A DNA stretch of 64,000 nucleotides, from positions 4,526,001 through 4,590,000 of the forward strand of contig NZ_JAOBTQ010000001.1 of assembly GCF_033366695.1 (NCBI RefSeq), given 5' to 3'. The position numbers and the translations under genes were made by a program. This stretch comes from Streptomyces sp. SCL15-4 (GTDB lineage: Bacteria; Actinomycetota; Actinomycetes; Streptomycetales; Streptomycetaceae). Under the pieces are notes generated by a model, which saw only the letters and a list, made by a program, of their open reading frames with translations, was not told the DNA's origin and ran no database searches. This document shows positions 8,479-16,034 of the stretch, piece by piece. Each line of letters opens with the position of its first letter. Within the stretch, counting starts at the first letter, position 1.

Positions 8479-9114
8479 TCAGCCCGCTGTCGCCTCCGTC
8501 GGTTCGGTCAGTGTGAGGGTGTGCCGGGTCTGGAGGGCCTTGGCGCGCAGGTAGCGGATGTTGTGGGCGGTGGTGAAGACGCCGGTGGGCACCCGGTCCC
8601 GGACGGTGAGGCCCAGCGCGCGCAACTGGCCCGCCTTGTCGGGGTTGTTGGACAGCAGGTCCAGCTCCGTGACGCCGAGGGCGGTGAGCATCTGGGCGGC
8701 GGCCGTGTAGTCGCGGGCGTCCTCCGGGAGGCCGAGGGCGGCGTTCGCCTCGTAGGTGTCGAGCCCGTCGTCCTGGAGGGCGTACGCGTCGAGCTTGTTG
8801 TAGAGGCCGATGCCCCGGCCCTCCTGGCGGAGGTAGAGCAGGACCCCGCCGCGGCCGGCGATCAGCTCGACCGCCTCGCGCAGCTGCGGGCCGCAGTCGC
8901 AGCGGGCGGAGCCGAAGACGTCGCCGGTCAGGCACTCGGAGTGCAGCCGCACCAGCGGCACCGGGCCGGGCTCGCCCAGGACGAGGGCGAGGTGCTCCCG
9001 GCCGTCGGTGAGGCCGTGGAAGGTGACGAGGTCCGCGTCGGCGCCGTAGCCGTCGGCGAAGCGCAGCGGTACCCGGACGCGGGCGCGCGGGGTGGCGGCG
9101 GGGAGGTCGGGCAT
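8479..9114 (-). CDS. ribA: GTP cyclohydrolase II (RibA-type)
   Basis: A 211-residue stand-alone GTP cyclohydrolase II, without the fused DHBP synthase domain. It opens GTP to the diaminopyrimidine that begins riboflavin (and some deazapurine-like) pathways. The zinc site is seen in SECLTGDVFGSARCDCG (Cys61, Cys72, Cys74), followed by the nucleotide-binding loop YLRQEGRGIGL. The family also includes paralogues making other formamidopyrimidines, so the exact product is not proven. Two MarR-like palindromes occupy its upstream region, and a MarR gene and a RibD-like gene follow, suggesting a regulated cassette separate from the housekeeping rib operon. Confidence 0.92.
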   Translation of the reverse strand: MPDLPAATPRARVRVPLRFADGYGADADLVTFHGLTDGREHLALVLGEPGPVPLVRLHSECLTGDVFGSARCDCGPQLREAVELIAGRGGVLLYLRQEGRGIGLYNKLDAYALQDDGLDTYEANAALGLPEDARDYTAAAQMLTALGVTELDLLSNNPDKAGQLRALGLTVRDRVPTGVFTTAHNIRYLRAKALQTRHTLTLTEPTEATAG

Positions 9115-9134
9115 GCGGATCCCTCCGGGACAGA

Positions 9135-9194
9135 TGCTTCAGATTTGAAGCAGTGGCTCGCGGGGACCCTACCCCATGCTTAAAAGTTAAAGCA
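9135..9194 (-). promoter_or_regulatory. Two MarR-like palindromes in front of ribA
   Basis: A perfect inverted repeat TGCTTCA-gatt-TGAAGCA lies at 9135-9152, only 20 bases upstream of the ribA start. A near-copy TGCTTAA-aagt-TAAAGCA, with one mismatch, lies at 9177-9194. Both have 7-base arms and a 4-base centre. They lie between the 3' end of the MarR gene and ribA, so they should control ribA transcription. MarR family operators are often TTCAA/TTGAA-type palindromes, and a related site is found on the other side of the marR gene. Binding is inferred. Confidence 0.7.
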
Positions 9195-9220
9195 ATCGTC
9201 CTCGCCGGGACCGGACCAGG

Positions 9221-9730
9221 TCAGGAGCAGGACGAGCGGCGCCGCCAGGGAACGTCGCCCCCGCCCGCCGCGGTCCCCTCGCCCTGCAGCCCGTGCGCGA
9301 TCCCCGTACAGATCGCCTCCAGCTGCCCCACCTGCTCCGCGGTGAGCCGGTCGAACAGCAGCGCGCGGACCGTCTCGACGTGCCCGGGCGCCGTCCGCTC
9401 CAGCACGGCCGTCCCCTCCTCCGTCAGCACCGCGAGCGAGGCGCGTTTGTCCTCGGCGCAGTTCTCCCGGCGCACCAGGCCGTCCCGCTCCAGCCGGTTC
9501 ACGACGTACGTCAGCCGGCTGCGGGTGATCTTCAGCGCCTCGGCGAGATCGGTCATGCGCAGCCGCCGCCCGGGCGCGTCGGAGAGGTTGGCCAGCACCG
9601 AGTAGAACAGGTGCGGCATGCCGCCGTCCTGCTGGAGCTGCCGGTCGATCGCGTCCTCCAGGAGGCGGGAGGCGGCGATGTAGGCGCGCCAGGCGCGCTG
9701 CTCCTCCGGAGTGAGCCAGCGGGTCGTCAT
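9221..9730 (-). CDS. MarR-family transcriptional regulator
   Basis: A 169-residue winged-helix regulator. Helices of the dimer interface flank a wHTH at about residues 55-110, with the typical MTDLAEALKITRSRLTYVVNRLERDGLVRR recognition helix and wing region and the following DKRASLAVLTEEG wing. The C-terminal tail is Gly/Arg/Ser rich. It lies between ribA (same strand, downstream) and a divergent RibD-like gene, with operator-like palindromes on both sides. The simplest reading is a local repressor of both flanking genes and itself. The ligand is unknown; a flavin or a pathway intermediate is one option. Confidence 0.9.
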   Translation of the reverse strand: MTTRWLTPEEQRAWRAYIAASRLLEDAIDRQLQQDGGMPHLFYSVLANLSDAPGRRLRMTDLAEALKITRSRLTYVVNRLERDGLVRRENCAEDKRASLAVLTEEGTAVLERTAPGHVETVRALLFDRLTAEQVGQLEAICTGIAHGLQGEGTAAGGGDVPWRRRSSCS

Positions 9731-9747
9731 GCCGCCAGTGTAGGTTT

Positions 9748-9762
9748 GTTCAAAAATTGAAC
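9748..9762 (+). promoter_or_regulatory. MarR-like operator between marR and the RibD-like gene
   Basis: GTTCAA-aaa-TTGAAC is a perfect inverted repeat with 6-base arms, centred in the divergent intergenic region, 18 bases upstream of the marR start and about 52 bases before the RibD-like ATG. Its TTCAA/TTGAA half-sites resemble those of the ribA-side palindromes, so one regulator probably reads all three. Confidence 0.75.
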
Positions 9763-9813
9763 CAAGCTGTCGCGGGCCCGCCTCGCCGCCCGCCTCCGGA
9801 AGAGAGAGCGCCG

Positions 9814-10944
9814 ATGCCCCTGCCGTACGTGCTGCTGTCCGCCGCCGTCTCCCTCGACGGCTATCTGGACGACACGGGCCCCGAACGGCTCCTGCTGTCC
9901 GGCCCGGCCGACTTCGACCGGGTCGACGAGGTGCGGGCCTCGGCCGACGCCATCCTCGTCGGTGCCGGCACGATCCGCGCCGACAACCCCCGTCTGCTGG
10001 TCAACTCCGCCGAGCGGCGCGCGGCCCGGCGCGCGGCGGGCCGGCCGGCGTATCCGCTGAAGGTCACGGTCACCGGCTCCGGCGACCTCGACCCGGCGGC
10101 GCGCTTCTGGCACACCGGCGGCGACAAGCTCGTCTACACCACCGACTCCGGCGCCGTACGGGCCTCGCGCCTCCTCGGGAACATCGCCGACGTGGTCCCG
10201 CTCGGTCCCGCGCTGGACTGGCGGGCCCTGCTGGAGCACCTGCACGACGTGCGCGGGGTGGAGCGGCTGATGGTCGAGGGCGGTGGCACGGTCCACACCC
10301 AGCTCCTGGCGGAGGGCCTCGCCGACGAACTCCAGCTGGTTCTCGCCCCGCTGCTCGTCGGCGACCCGGCGGCCCCGCGGCTGTTCGGGCCCGGTGCCTA
10401 CCAAGAGGGACGCCTGCGCCTGCTGGACACCCGCCGGATCGAGGACGTCGTCCTCATGCGCTACGCCCCCACGGCCCCCGGCACGGCCGCCGCCACCGCC
10501 GCCGACCGCCACTGGCTGCGCACCGCCTGCGAGCTGGCGGCCCTGTGCCCGCCGTCGCGGACGGCGTTCAGCGTCGGCGCGGTCGTGGTCGCCGCCGACG
10601 GCACGGAACTGGCCCGGGGCCACTCGCGCGAGGGCGGCGACGCGGTGGTGCACGCCGAGGAGGCGGCGCTCGCGAAGACCGATCCCGCCGACCCGCGCCT
10701 CGCCGGCGCCACCGTGTACTCCAGCCTGGAGCCGTGCACCCGCCGCGCCTCCCGGCCGGCGCCCTGTGCCGAGCTGATCCTGCGGGCGGGAGTGCGCCGG
10801 GTGGTCACCGCCTGGCGGGAGCCCGACACCTTCGTCACGGCGGCCGACGGAGCGGGCGTGCTGAGCGCGGCGGGCGTACGGGTCGTCGTCCTGCCGGAGC
10901 TGGAGGAACTGGCCAAGGCGCCGAACGCCCATCTGCCGGGCTGA
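9814..10944 (+). CDS. RibD-like bifunctional pyrimidine reductase/deaminase with reversed domain order
   Basis: A 376-residue protein. The N-terminal half (about 5-220) is a RibD_C/DHFR-like reductase (LLSAAVSLDGYLDD, ILVGAGTIRADNPRL, LMVEGGGTV). The C-terminal half (about 230-365) is a zinc cytidine-deaminase-like domain with HAEEA (His280) and SSLEPC...PC (Cys308, Cys318). Canonical RibD has the deaminase first. Together the halves would deaminate and reduce the product of GTP cyclohydrolase II. The ATG at 9814 was chosen because a GGAAGAGAGAG purine run precedes it; the longer frame from 9757 would begin inside the operator palindrome. It is divergent from the MarR gene and likely repressed by it. 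Confidence 0.88.
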   Translation: MPLPYVLLSAAVSLDGYLDDTGPERLLLSGPADFDRVDEVRASADAILVGAGTIRADNPRLLVNSAERRAARRAAGRPAYPLKVTVTGSGDLDPAARFWHTGGDKLVYTTDSGAVRASRLLGNIADVVPLGPALDWRALLEHLHDVRGVERLMVEGGGTVHTQLLAEGLADELQLVLAPLLVGDPAAPRLFGPGAYQEGRLRLLDTRRIEDVVLMRYAPTAPGTAAATAADRHWLRTACELAALCPPSRTAFSVGAVVVAADGTELARGHSREGGDAVVHAEEAALAKTDPADPRLAGATVYSSLEPCTRRASRPAPCAELILRAGVRRVVTAWREPDTFVTAADGAGVLSAAGVRVVVLPELEELAKAPNAHLPG

Positions 10945-10977
10945 GCGAGCGCCCGGGCGCGCCCGGGCGCACATACA

Positions 10978-11014
10978 CCCAGGGCCCGGAATCCTTGGGA
11001 TTCCGGGCCCTGGG
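10978..11014. terminator. Strong bidirectional terminator hairpin
   Basis: A perfect 17-base stem (10978-10994 with 10998-11014) closes a 3-base loop. It separates the RibD-like gene from the oppositely oriented initiator tRNA and would end transcription from both sides. There is no clear U-run, as is common in Streptomyces. Confidence 0.85.
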
Positions 11015-11021
11015 CCTTCAG

Positions 11022-11095
11022 TAGCGGGGACAGGATTTGAACCTGCGACCTCTGGGTTATGAGCCCAGCGAGCTACCGAGCTGCTCCACCCCGCG
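11022..11095 (-). tRNA. Initiator tRNA-fMet (CAU)
   Basis: A 74-base cloverleaf on the minus strand: 5' CGCGGGG acceptor, D-arm GAGCAGCTCGGTAGCTC, anticodon stem CTGGG with loop CTCATAA (anticodon CAT) and CCCAG, T-arm with GTTCAAA, acceptor CCCCGCT and discriminator A. Three consecutive G:C pairs at the base of the anticodon stem and an unpaired first position (C1 facing U72) mark it as the initiator rather than elongator Met tRNA. CCA is not encoded. Confidence 0.95.
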
Positions 11096-11414
11096 TCGTT
11101 GTGACTCCAGTGTACGCCATCCGCGGGATGGTTCGCACACCGGTTTCGGCGGGCCCGCAACCGGTGACCGGGGACGTCACGGTGAGTGATCAGGTGAGCG
11201 CCGTACGCATAACATCTGAGTAACCATCAAAACCTCGAGTGACTGCTGAACCGTTCCGAGGCCCGATCAACTTGCCCGTTTTGACGGGATAGTTGCCGAT
11301 AACCTCACCAGTAAATTCCTTGTTGATCGGGGCGAACGGCTTGGAAAGTGACTGGCAAGTCTATTAACGTTCGATAACGCAGCGCGGTCGTCCCAGCCGT
11401 CACAAGAGGCGGCT

Positions 11415-11583
11415 CCGCGCGCACGCGCCGAATCCCGCGAGGGAACCGGGGAACCACCTTTCTGGGGTGAATCACGCGGATACCGTCGTGTACTCACGCG
11501 AGTCCACGACCGGATATACGCGCGTAGGAGACCTTCCTGCTCCGAACCCGTCAGCTAACCCGGTAGGCGGAGGAAGGAAAGGA
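11415..11583 (+). ncRNA. ydaO/yuaA-type c-di-AMP riboswitch
   Basis: The leader in front of the M23 peptidase gene carries the order of conserved blocks known from Streptomyces ydaO elements: CGCCGAATCC, then GGGAACCGGGGAACCA, GGGGTGAATC, CGTAGGAG, GAACCCGTCAGCTAACC, and finally CGGAGGAAGGAAAGGAG next to the start codon. Ligand binding by this class (c-di-AMP) normally switches off cell-wall hydrolase genes. The last block contains the GGAAAGGAG ribosome binding site. Bases 11096-11414 upstream hold the promoter region but no gene I can support. Confidence 0.85.
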
Positions 11584-11593
11584 GCACGCCCGC

Positions 11594-12655
11594 GTGGCGT
11601 CCAACCGGCCTGTCCCCGAAGCCCCGTCCATACCGGCACAGCGCGAGTCCGAGCCCGAGACCTTCGGCTACGGTGCCTACCGCGCCGACGAGGGCCCGTG
11701 GGAGGAATGGAACCCCACCGAGGACTCCGTCGCACCGGTCCGCGGCCGGCACCGGGTTGCCAAGCAGCGCGGCGGCTTCGCGCGCAGCTCCACCGTCCTC
11801 GGCGTCGGCGTCATGGCCGCCGTCGGCGCGGGCGGCATGGCCAGCGCCAACACCGGCAAGCCGCCGGTCTCCATCTCCCTGCCGGACCTGCCCTCGGTCG
11901 GCTCCCTCTTCCACGACGGCTCCGGCGCCGACCGGCCCGCCGCCGAGGCCACCACGCTCAGCACCGTCGCCGTGGCCTCCGACCCGGGCCAGGACAGCGC
12001 CGACGCGGGCGAGGTGCTCCGCAACCGGATCATGGCGCAGGCCGAGCAGCAGCAGGGCCAGGCCGACAGCAGGGCGGCCGCCGCCGCGCTCGTCGCCGCC
12101 GAGAAGCAGACCGCGCGGGCCGCCGCCGAGGCCGAGCGGGAGGCCGCCGCCAAGGCCGCCGCCGCGAAGGAGAAGGCGGAGGCCGACGCGGAGAAGGCCG
12201 AGGCCGAGGCCAAGAAGGCGGCGGAGGAGAAGCGGCTGGCCGAGCTGGCCAGGCAGTACGCGCTCCCGACCTCCTCGTACACGATCACCTCGACCTTCGG
12301 GCAGGCCGGCTCGATGTGGTCCTCCGGCCACCACACCGGACTCGACTTCGCCGCGCCCACCGGCACCCTGATCAAGGCCGTGCACAGCGGCACGATCACC
12401 GAGGCGGCCATGGCCGGCGCGTACGGCTACCGCACCATCCTCACCCTGGACGACGGCACCGAGCTGTGGTTCTGCCACCAGTCCTCGATCAACGTCACGG
12501 CCGGCCAGAAGGTCGCCACCGGCGAGGTCATCGGCCGCGTCGGCGCCACCGGCAACGTCACCGGCCCGCACCTGCACCTGGAAGTCCACCCCGGCGGCTC
12601 GCCCACCGGCATCGACCCGATGGCGTGGCTGCGCGACAAGGGCCTCACCCCCTGA
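11594..12655 (+). CDS. M23 family peptidoglycan endopeptidase
   Basis: A 353-residue wall hydrolase starting at GTG. A cytoplasmic Pro/Glu-rich N-terminus leads to a hydrophobic segment at about 66-84 (export signal or anchor), then a linker, a long Ala/Glu/Lys coiled coil at about 140-222, and a LytM/M23 domain from 228 to the end. Zinc ligands are His247 and Asp251 (HTGLD) and His328 in HLHLEV. It should cleave peptide cross-bridges outside the membrane, with the coiled coil perhaps governing activation. The c-di-AMP riboswitch directly upstream indicates control by wall or turgor signalling. It stands alone as a transcription unit. Confidence 0.93.
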   Translation: MASNRPVPEAPSIPAQRESEPETFGYGAYRADEGPWEEWNPTEDSVAPVRGRHRVAKQRGGFARSSTVLGVGVMAAVGAGGMASANTGKPPVSISLPDLPSVGSLFHDGSGADRPAAEATTLSTVAVASDPGQDSADAGEVLRNRIMAQAEQQQGQADSRAAAAALVAAEKQTARAAAEAEREAAAKAAAAKEKAEADAEKAEAEAKKAAEEKRLAELARQYALPTSSYTITSTFGQAGSMWSSGHHTGLDFAAPTGTLIKAVHSGTITEAAMAGAYGYRTILTLDDGTELWFCHQSSINVTAGQKVATGEVIGRVGATGNVTGPHLHLEVHPGGSPTGIDPMAWLRDKGLTP

Positions 12656-12730
12656 CGGCCTTCCGGGAGTAGCGGGAATCCGGCGCCGGCGGCGGGATGC
12701 GATCGGCCTCCGCCGGCGTTGGCATGACGT

Positions 12731-13675
12731 ATGACGTCACTTCGTACACTCGGCTCCTCCGATCTTGAAGTCTTCCCGCTCTGCCTCGGCGGCAACGTCT
12801 TCGGCTGGACCGCCGACGAGCAGGCCTCCTTCGCCGTCCTCGACGCCTACACCGCGGCCGGCGGCAACTTCGTCGACACCGCCGACGTCTACTCGGCCTG
12901 GGCCGACGGCAACAAGGGCGGCGAGTCGGAGACCATCCTCGGCGCGTGGCTGAAGGCCCGCGGCAACCGCTCCGACGTGATCATCGCGACCAAGGTCAGC
13001 CAGCACCCGGAGTACCAGGGCCTGTCGGCCGCCAACATCAAGGCCGCCGCCGACGCCTCGCTGCGCCGCCTGGGCACCGACCACATCGACCTCTACTACA
13101 CCCACTTCGACCAGCCCGAGGTGCCGGTCGAGGAGATCATCGGCGCGCTGGACGAGCTGGTGAAGGCCGGCAAGGTCCGGCACATCGCCGCCTCCAACAT
13201 CACCGCCGAGCGCCTGCGCGAGTCCCTGGAGTTCTCCGACCGCGAGGGCCTCGCCCGCTATGTCGCCCTCCAGCCGCACTACAACCTGGTCTCCCGCGAC
13301 ACCTACGAGGGCCCGCTGCAGGAACTCGTCGCCCGCGAGGGCCTGTCCGTCGTCCCGTACTTCGCGCTCGCCTCGGGCTTCCTGACCGGCAAGTACCGGC
13401 CCGGCGAGAGCGTCGACAGCGCCCGCGCCGACCGGGTCGGCGACTACGTGGCCTCCGAGCGCGGCCAGAAGGTCCTGACGGCCCTGGACGAGGTCGCCGC
13501 CGCCCGCCGGGCCCCGGTCGCCACGGTCGCCCTGGCCTGGCTCGCCGCCCAGCCGACGGTCACCGCCCCGATCGCCTCGGCCCGCACGGTGGAGCAGCTG
13601 CCCGCGCTGCTCGGCGTGGCGGAGCTGGAACTCACGGATGAGGAAGTGGCGAGGCTGACGGAGGCCTCGGCCTGA
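12731..13675 (+). CDS. Aldo/keto reductase
   Basis: A 314-residue TIM-barrel NADP-dependent oxidoreductase. The tetrad of the family is present: Asp49, Tyr54 (DTADVY), Lys88 (ATKV) and His125 (YYTHFD), and the C-terminal half carries the usual cofactor-binding loop (TAPIASARTVEQL). Substrate is not predictable. The ATG at 12731 lacks a clear ribosome site; the bases just before it form TGACGTATGACGTCA, a near-palindrome. It converges with the PrsW gene 43 bases downstream. Confidence 0.9.
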   Translation: MTSLRTLGSSDLEVFPLCLGGNVFGWTADEQASFAVLDAYTAAGGNFVDTADVYSAWADGNKGGESETILGAWLKARGNRSDVIIATKVSQHPEYQGLSAANIKAAADASLRRLGTDHIDLYYTHFDQPEVPVEEIIGALDELVKAGKVRHIAASNITAERLRESLEFSDREGLARYVALQPHYNLVSRDTYEGPLQELVAREGLSVVPYFALASGFLTGKYRPGESVDSARADRVGDYVASERGQKVLTALDEVAAARRAPVATVALAWLAAQPTVTAPIASARTVEQLPALLGVAELELTDEEVARLTEASA

Positions 13676-13718
13676 GTCCGCTCCACGGCGGTGCCGTCCC
13701 TCCGTCCGGCGCCCGCGG

Positions 13719-15014
13719 TCAGGTCCGGTACGGGTTGTACAGGGGGTAGGGCACCGCCGGGTGTCCGTACGGCGCCGCCGCCCGGTACACCGGGACCGCG
13801 GCGGCGGCCCGGCCCGCGTACTCCAGCGCCGGCCGGGCCAGATGCCGCCGCTTCCACAGCTCCTCCAGCAGCTCCCGCTCCCGCGGGACGAAGTCCGCTC
13901 CGGCCTTGCCGGCGTGCCCGCGCCGCCGCAGGAACGCGAGCGAGGTGGCGTACCTCTCGTAGCGGGCCACCTCCCGTGCCGCCGGACGGCCGTGGTGGTG
14001 CCGGGCGTAGTCCCGGGCCATCCGGCGCGCCCGCATCGATCCGAGCGCGAACGGCTCGGCCGGCCCGAGCCACCCGGCCAGCACATACGCCGGCAGCTCC
14101 GTCCGTACCAGGCGCAGCTCCCGCTGCCGGGTCCAGACCGCGAGCCAGGTCACCAGCCCGAACACGGGCACCATGAAGCCGCCGTACACGGCGAGGAACC
14201 CGTACTGCCCGAAGGTGGCCGAGCCGTTCCAGAGGGCGTGCATGCCCATCGCGAGCAGCAGTCCGCACACCGGCAGGAGGATCCGCCGGGCGGACCGGCG
14301 CTCGGCGGACAGCGCGGCGACGCCGAAGCCGATGCCGGTCAGGACGGTGAACAGGGGATGCGCGAACGGGGACATCACGATGCGCACGAAGAAGGTGGCG
14401 GCGGTGACGGAGGCGATGCCCCGGTCGCCGGTGAGCTGGTCGGTCCCGAAGGCCGTGCCGAGGTAGAGGATGTTCTCGGTGAACGCGAACCCGGTGGCGG
14501 TGATCCCCGCTATCACCACGCCGTCCACGATCCCGGTGAAGTCGCGTCTGCGGAACAGGAAGACCAGCAGTACGGCGGCGGCCTTCGCGGACTCCTCCAC
14601 GATCGGCGCTATCACCGTGGCGCCGAGGGTGTCGGCGCTCGCCGGGTCGGCGGTGGAGGTGGCGATCCACTCCGTGGCGAAGCTGTTGGCCACGATGGCT
14701 ATCAGCGCCGCCGCGCAGGCTCCCCAGGCGAACGAGAACACCAGGTTCCGCCAGGGGCCCGGCTCCACCCGGTCCAGCCACCGGAAGGCGGCCAGCAGCC
14801 AGGGCACCGGCAGCACGGCCAGCCCGAGCCCGACGAGGAACCCGTCCGTGCCGGTCTGCCGCCGCACGAGCGCCAGGATGACCAGCCCGGACAGCGCCAG
14901 CAGCGTGCTCGGCGCCCCGTACCGCACCCACCTGCGCTGCCACCAGTGCGGGTGGCGGAGCACACCGTCGCCGGGGCTCGGAGGACAGATCGCGGACGGA
15001 GGACTGGTGGCCAC
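13719..15014 (-). CDS. PrsW-family intramembrane metalloprotease
   Basis: A 431-residue polytopic protein with at least eight hydrophobic helices between about 35 and 285 and a soluble basic C-terminal domain of about 140 residues. Family motifs are present: VEESAKA (Glu140-Glu141) and GFAFTENI (Glu180), with conserved His further on in the membrane region (SPFAHPLF). In Bacillus, PrsW begins cleavage of an anti-sigma factor; actinobacterial members are more divergent and their substrates are unknown. Encoded downstream of trmB by 174 GC-rich bases that can fold into hairpins, so probably a separate unit. Confidence 0.87.
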   Translation of the reverse strand: MATSPPSAICPPSPGDGVLRHPHWWQRRWVRYGAPSTLLALSGLVILALVRRQTGTDGFLVGLGLAVLPVPWLLAAFRWLDRVEPGPWRNLVFSFAWGACAAALIAIVANSFATEWIATSTADPASADTLGATVIAPIVEESAKAAAVLLVFLFRRRDFTGIVDGVVIAGITATGFAFTENILYLGTAFGTDQLTGDRGIASVTAATFFVRIVMSPFAHPLFTVLTGIGFGVAALSAERRSARRILLPVCGLLLAMGMHALWNGSATFGQYGFLAVYGGFMVPVFGLVTWLAVWTRQRELRLVRTELPAYVLAGWLGPAEPFALGSMRARRMARDYARHHHGRPAAREVARYERYATSLAFLRRRGHAGKAGADFVPRERELLEELWKRRHLARPALEYAGRAAAAVPVYRAAAPYGHPAVPYPLYNPYRT

Positions 15015-15188
15015 GGCATCGACCCTAACGGTGGCGGGACGAGGGGCCGATCGGATGACCGGCCCGGACGGTGCGCCGGACCGGGCGGTGCGCGAGCGGC
15101 GGGCGGTCGCCCGCCGCGGACGGTGAGCCCGGCACGGCGCACCGTCCGCGCGCGGACGGCCCGCCGGTCCCGGCGGCCCGCCGGTCGG

Positions 15189-16004
15189 CTATCCGTCCCG
15201 GCGGTGCGGTACACGCCGGAACAGCAGATCGTTCACGACGTGTCCCTTGTCCAGTCCCTGTCCCTCGAAACGGGTCAGCGGCCGGAACTCCGGGCGCGGC
15301 GCGAAACCGCCGTCCGGCCGGGTGTTCTCGAAGTCCGGGTGCGCGGTGAGCACCATGAGCATCTGCTCGGCGTACGGCTCCCAGTCCGTCGCGCAGTGCA
15401 GCAGCGCGCCGGGCTTCAGCCGGGCCGCGGCGAGCGTCAGGAACTCCGGCTGGATGAGCCGCCGCTTGTGGTGCCGCTTCTTGGGCCAGGGGTCGGGGAA
15501 GTAGACGCGCAGCCCGTCCAGCGCGTCCGGGCGGAGCATCTCGCGCAGCAGGATGATCGCGTCGCCGTTGCCCACCCGGACGTTGGACAGGCCGCCGCGT
15601 TCGGCGAGGGCCAGCAGGTTGCCCTGGCCTGGCGTGTGCACGTCGACGGCGAGGATGTTGGTGTCCGGGTCGCCCGCAGCCATCCGCGCGGTGGCCTCGC
15701 CCATCCCGAACCCGATCTCCAGGACCACGGGACGGTCGTTGCCGAACAGCTCGGCCGGGTCGATCACCCGCTGCCCGTCGATGTCCAGCCCCCACACGGG
15801 CCACAGCCGCCGCAACGCCTCGGCCTGCCCGGCCGTCACCCGGCTGCGCCGCGGCTGGAAGCTCCGGATCCGCCGCTCGAAGTGCGAACCGGCGGGGTCC
15901 GCCTTCGGCCCGTCCGGGAAGCGCGGTTCGCCCTTGGCCCGGGCGGGCCGGGCGGGGTCACCGGGGGCGGGCGGGGGTGCGGGGGTGTTCAGGGAGTCAG
16001 ACAC
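15189..16004 (-). CDS. trmB: tRNA (guanine-N7-)-methyltransferase TrmB
   Basis: A 271-residue AdoMet-dependent enzyme that methylates G46 in the variable loop of tRNAs. A Pro/Ala-rich N-terminal extension of about 40 residues precedes the core. The core shows the AdoMet loop EIGFGMGEAT, the DVHTPGQG segment, and the family signature FPDPWPKKRHHKRR that contacts tRNA. The start lies 30 bases after the lhgO stop on the same strand, so it may be cotranscribed with lhgO, although the functions are unrelated. Confidence 0.95.
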   Translation of the reverse strand: MSDSLNTPAPPPAPGDPARPARAKGEPRFPDGPKADPAGSHFERRIRSFQPRRSRVTAGQAEALRRLWPVWGLDIDGQRVIDPAELFGNDRPVVLEIGFGMGEATARMAAGDPDTNILAVDVHTPGQGNLLALAERGGLSNVRVGNGDAIILLREMLRPDALDGLRVYFPDPWPKKRHHKRRLIQPEFLTLAAARLKPGALLHCATDWEPYAEQMLMVLTAHPDFENTRPDGGFAPRPEFRPLTRFEGQGLDKGHVVNDLLFRRVPHRRDG

Positions 16005-16034
16005 AGTAAGGCCGATTTTACGGGTCCGGGCAGC

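Noticed and set aside
9757..9813. Longer N-terminus for the RibD-like protein
   Set aside because: The start would be within the operator palindrome and without a ribosome site; the added residues are Pro/Arg-rich and outside the family fold.
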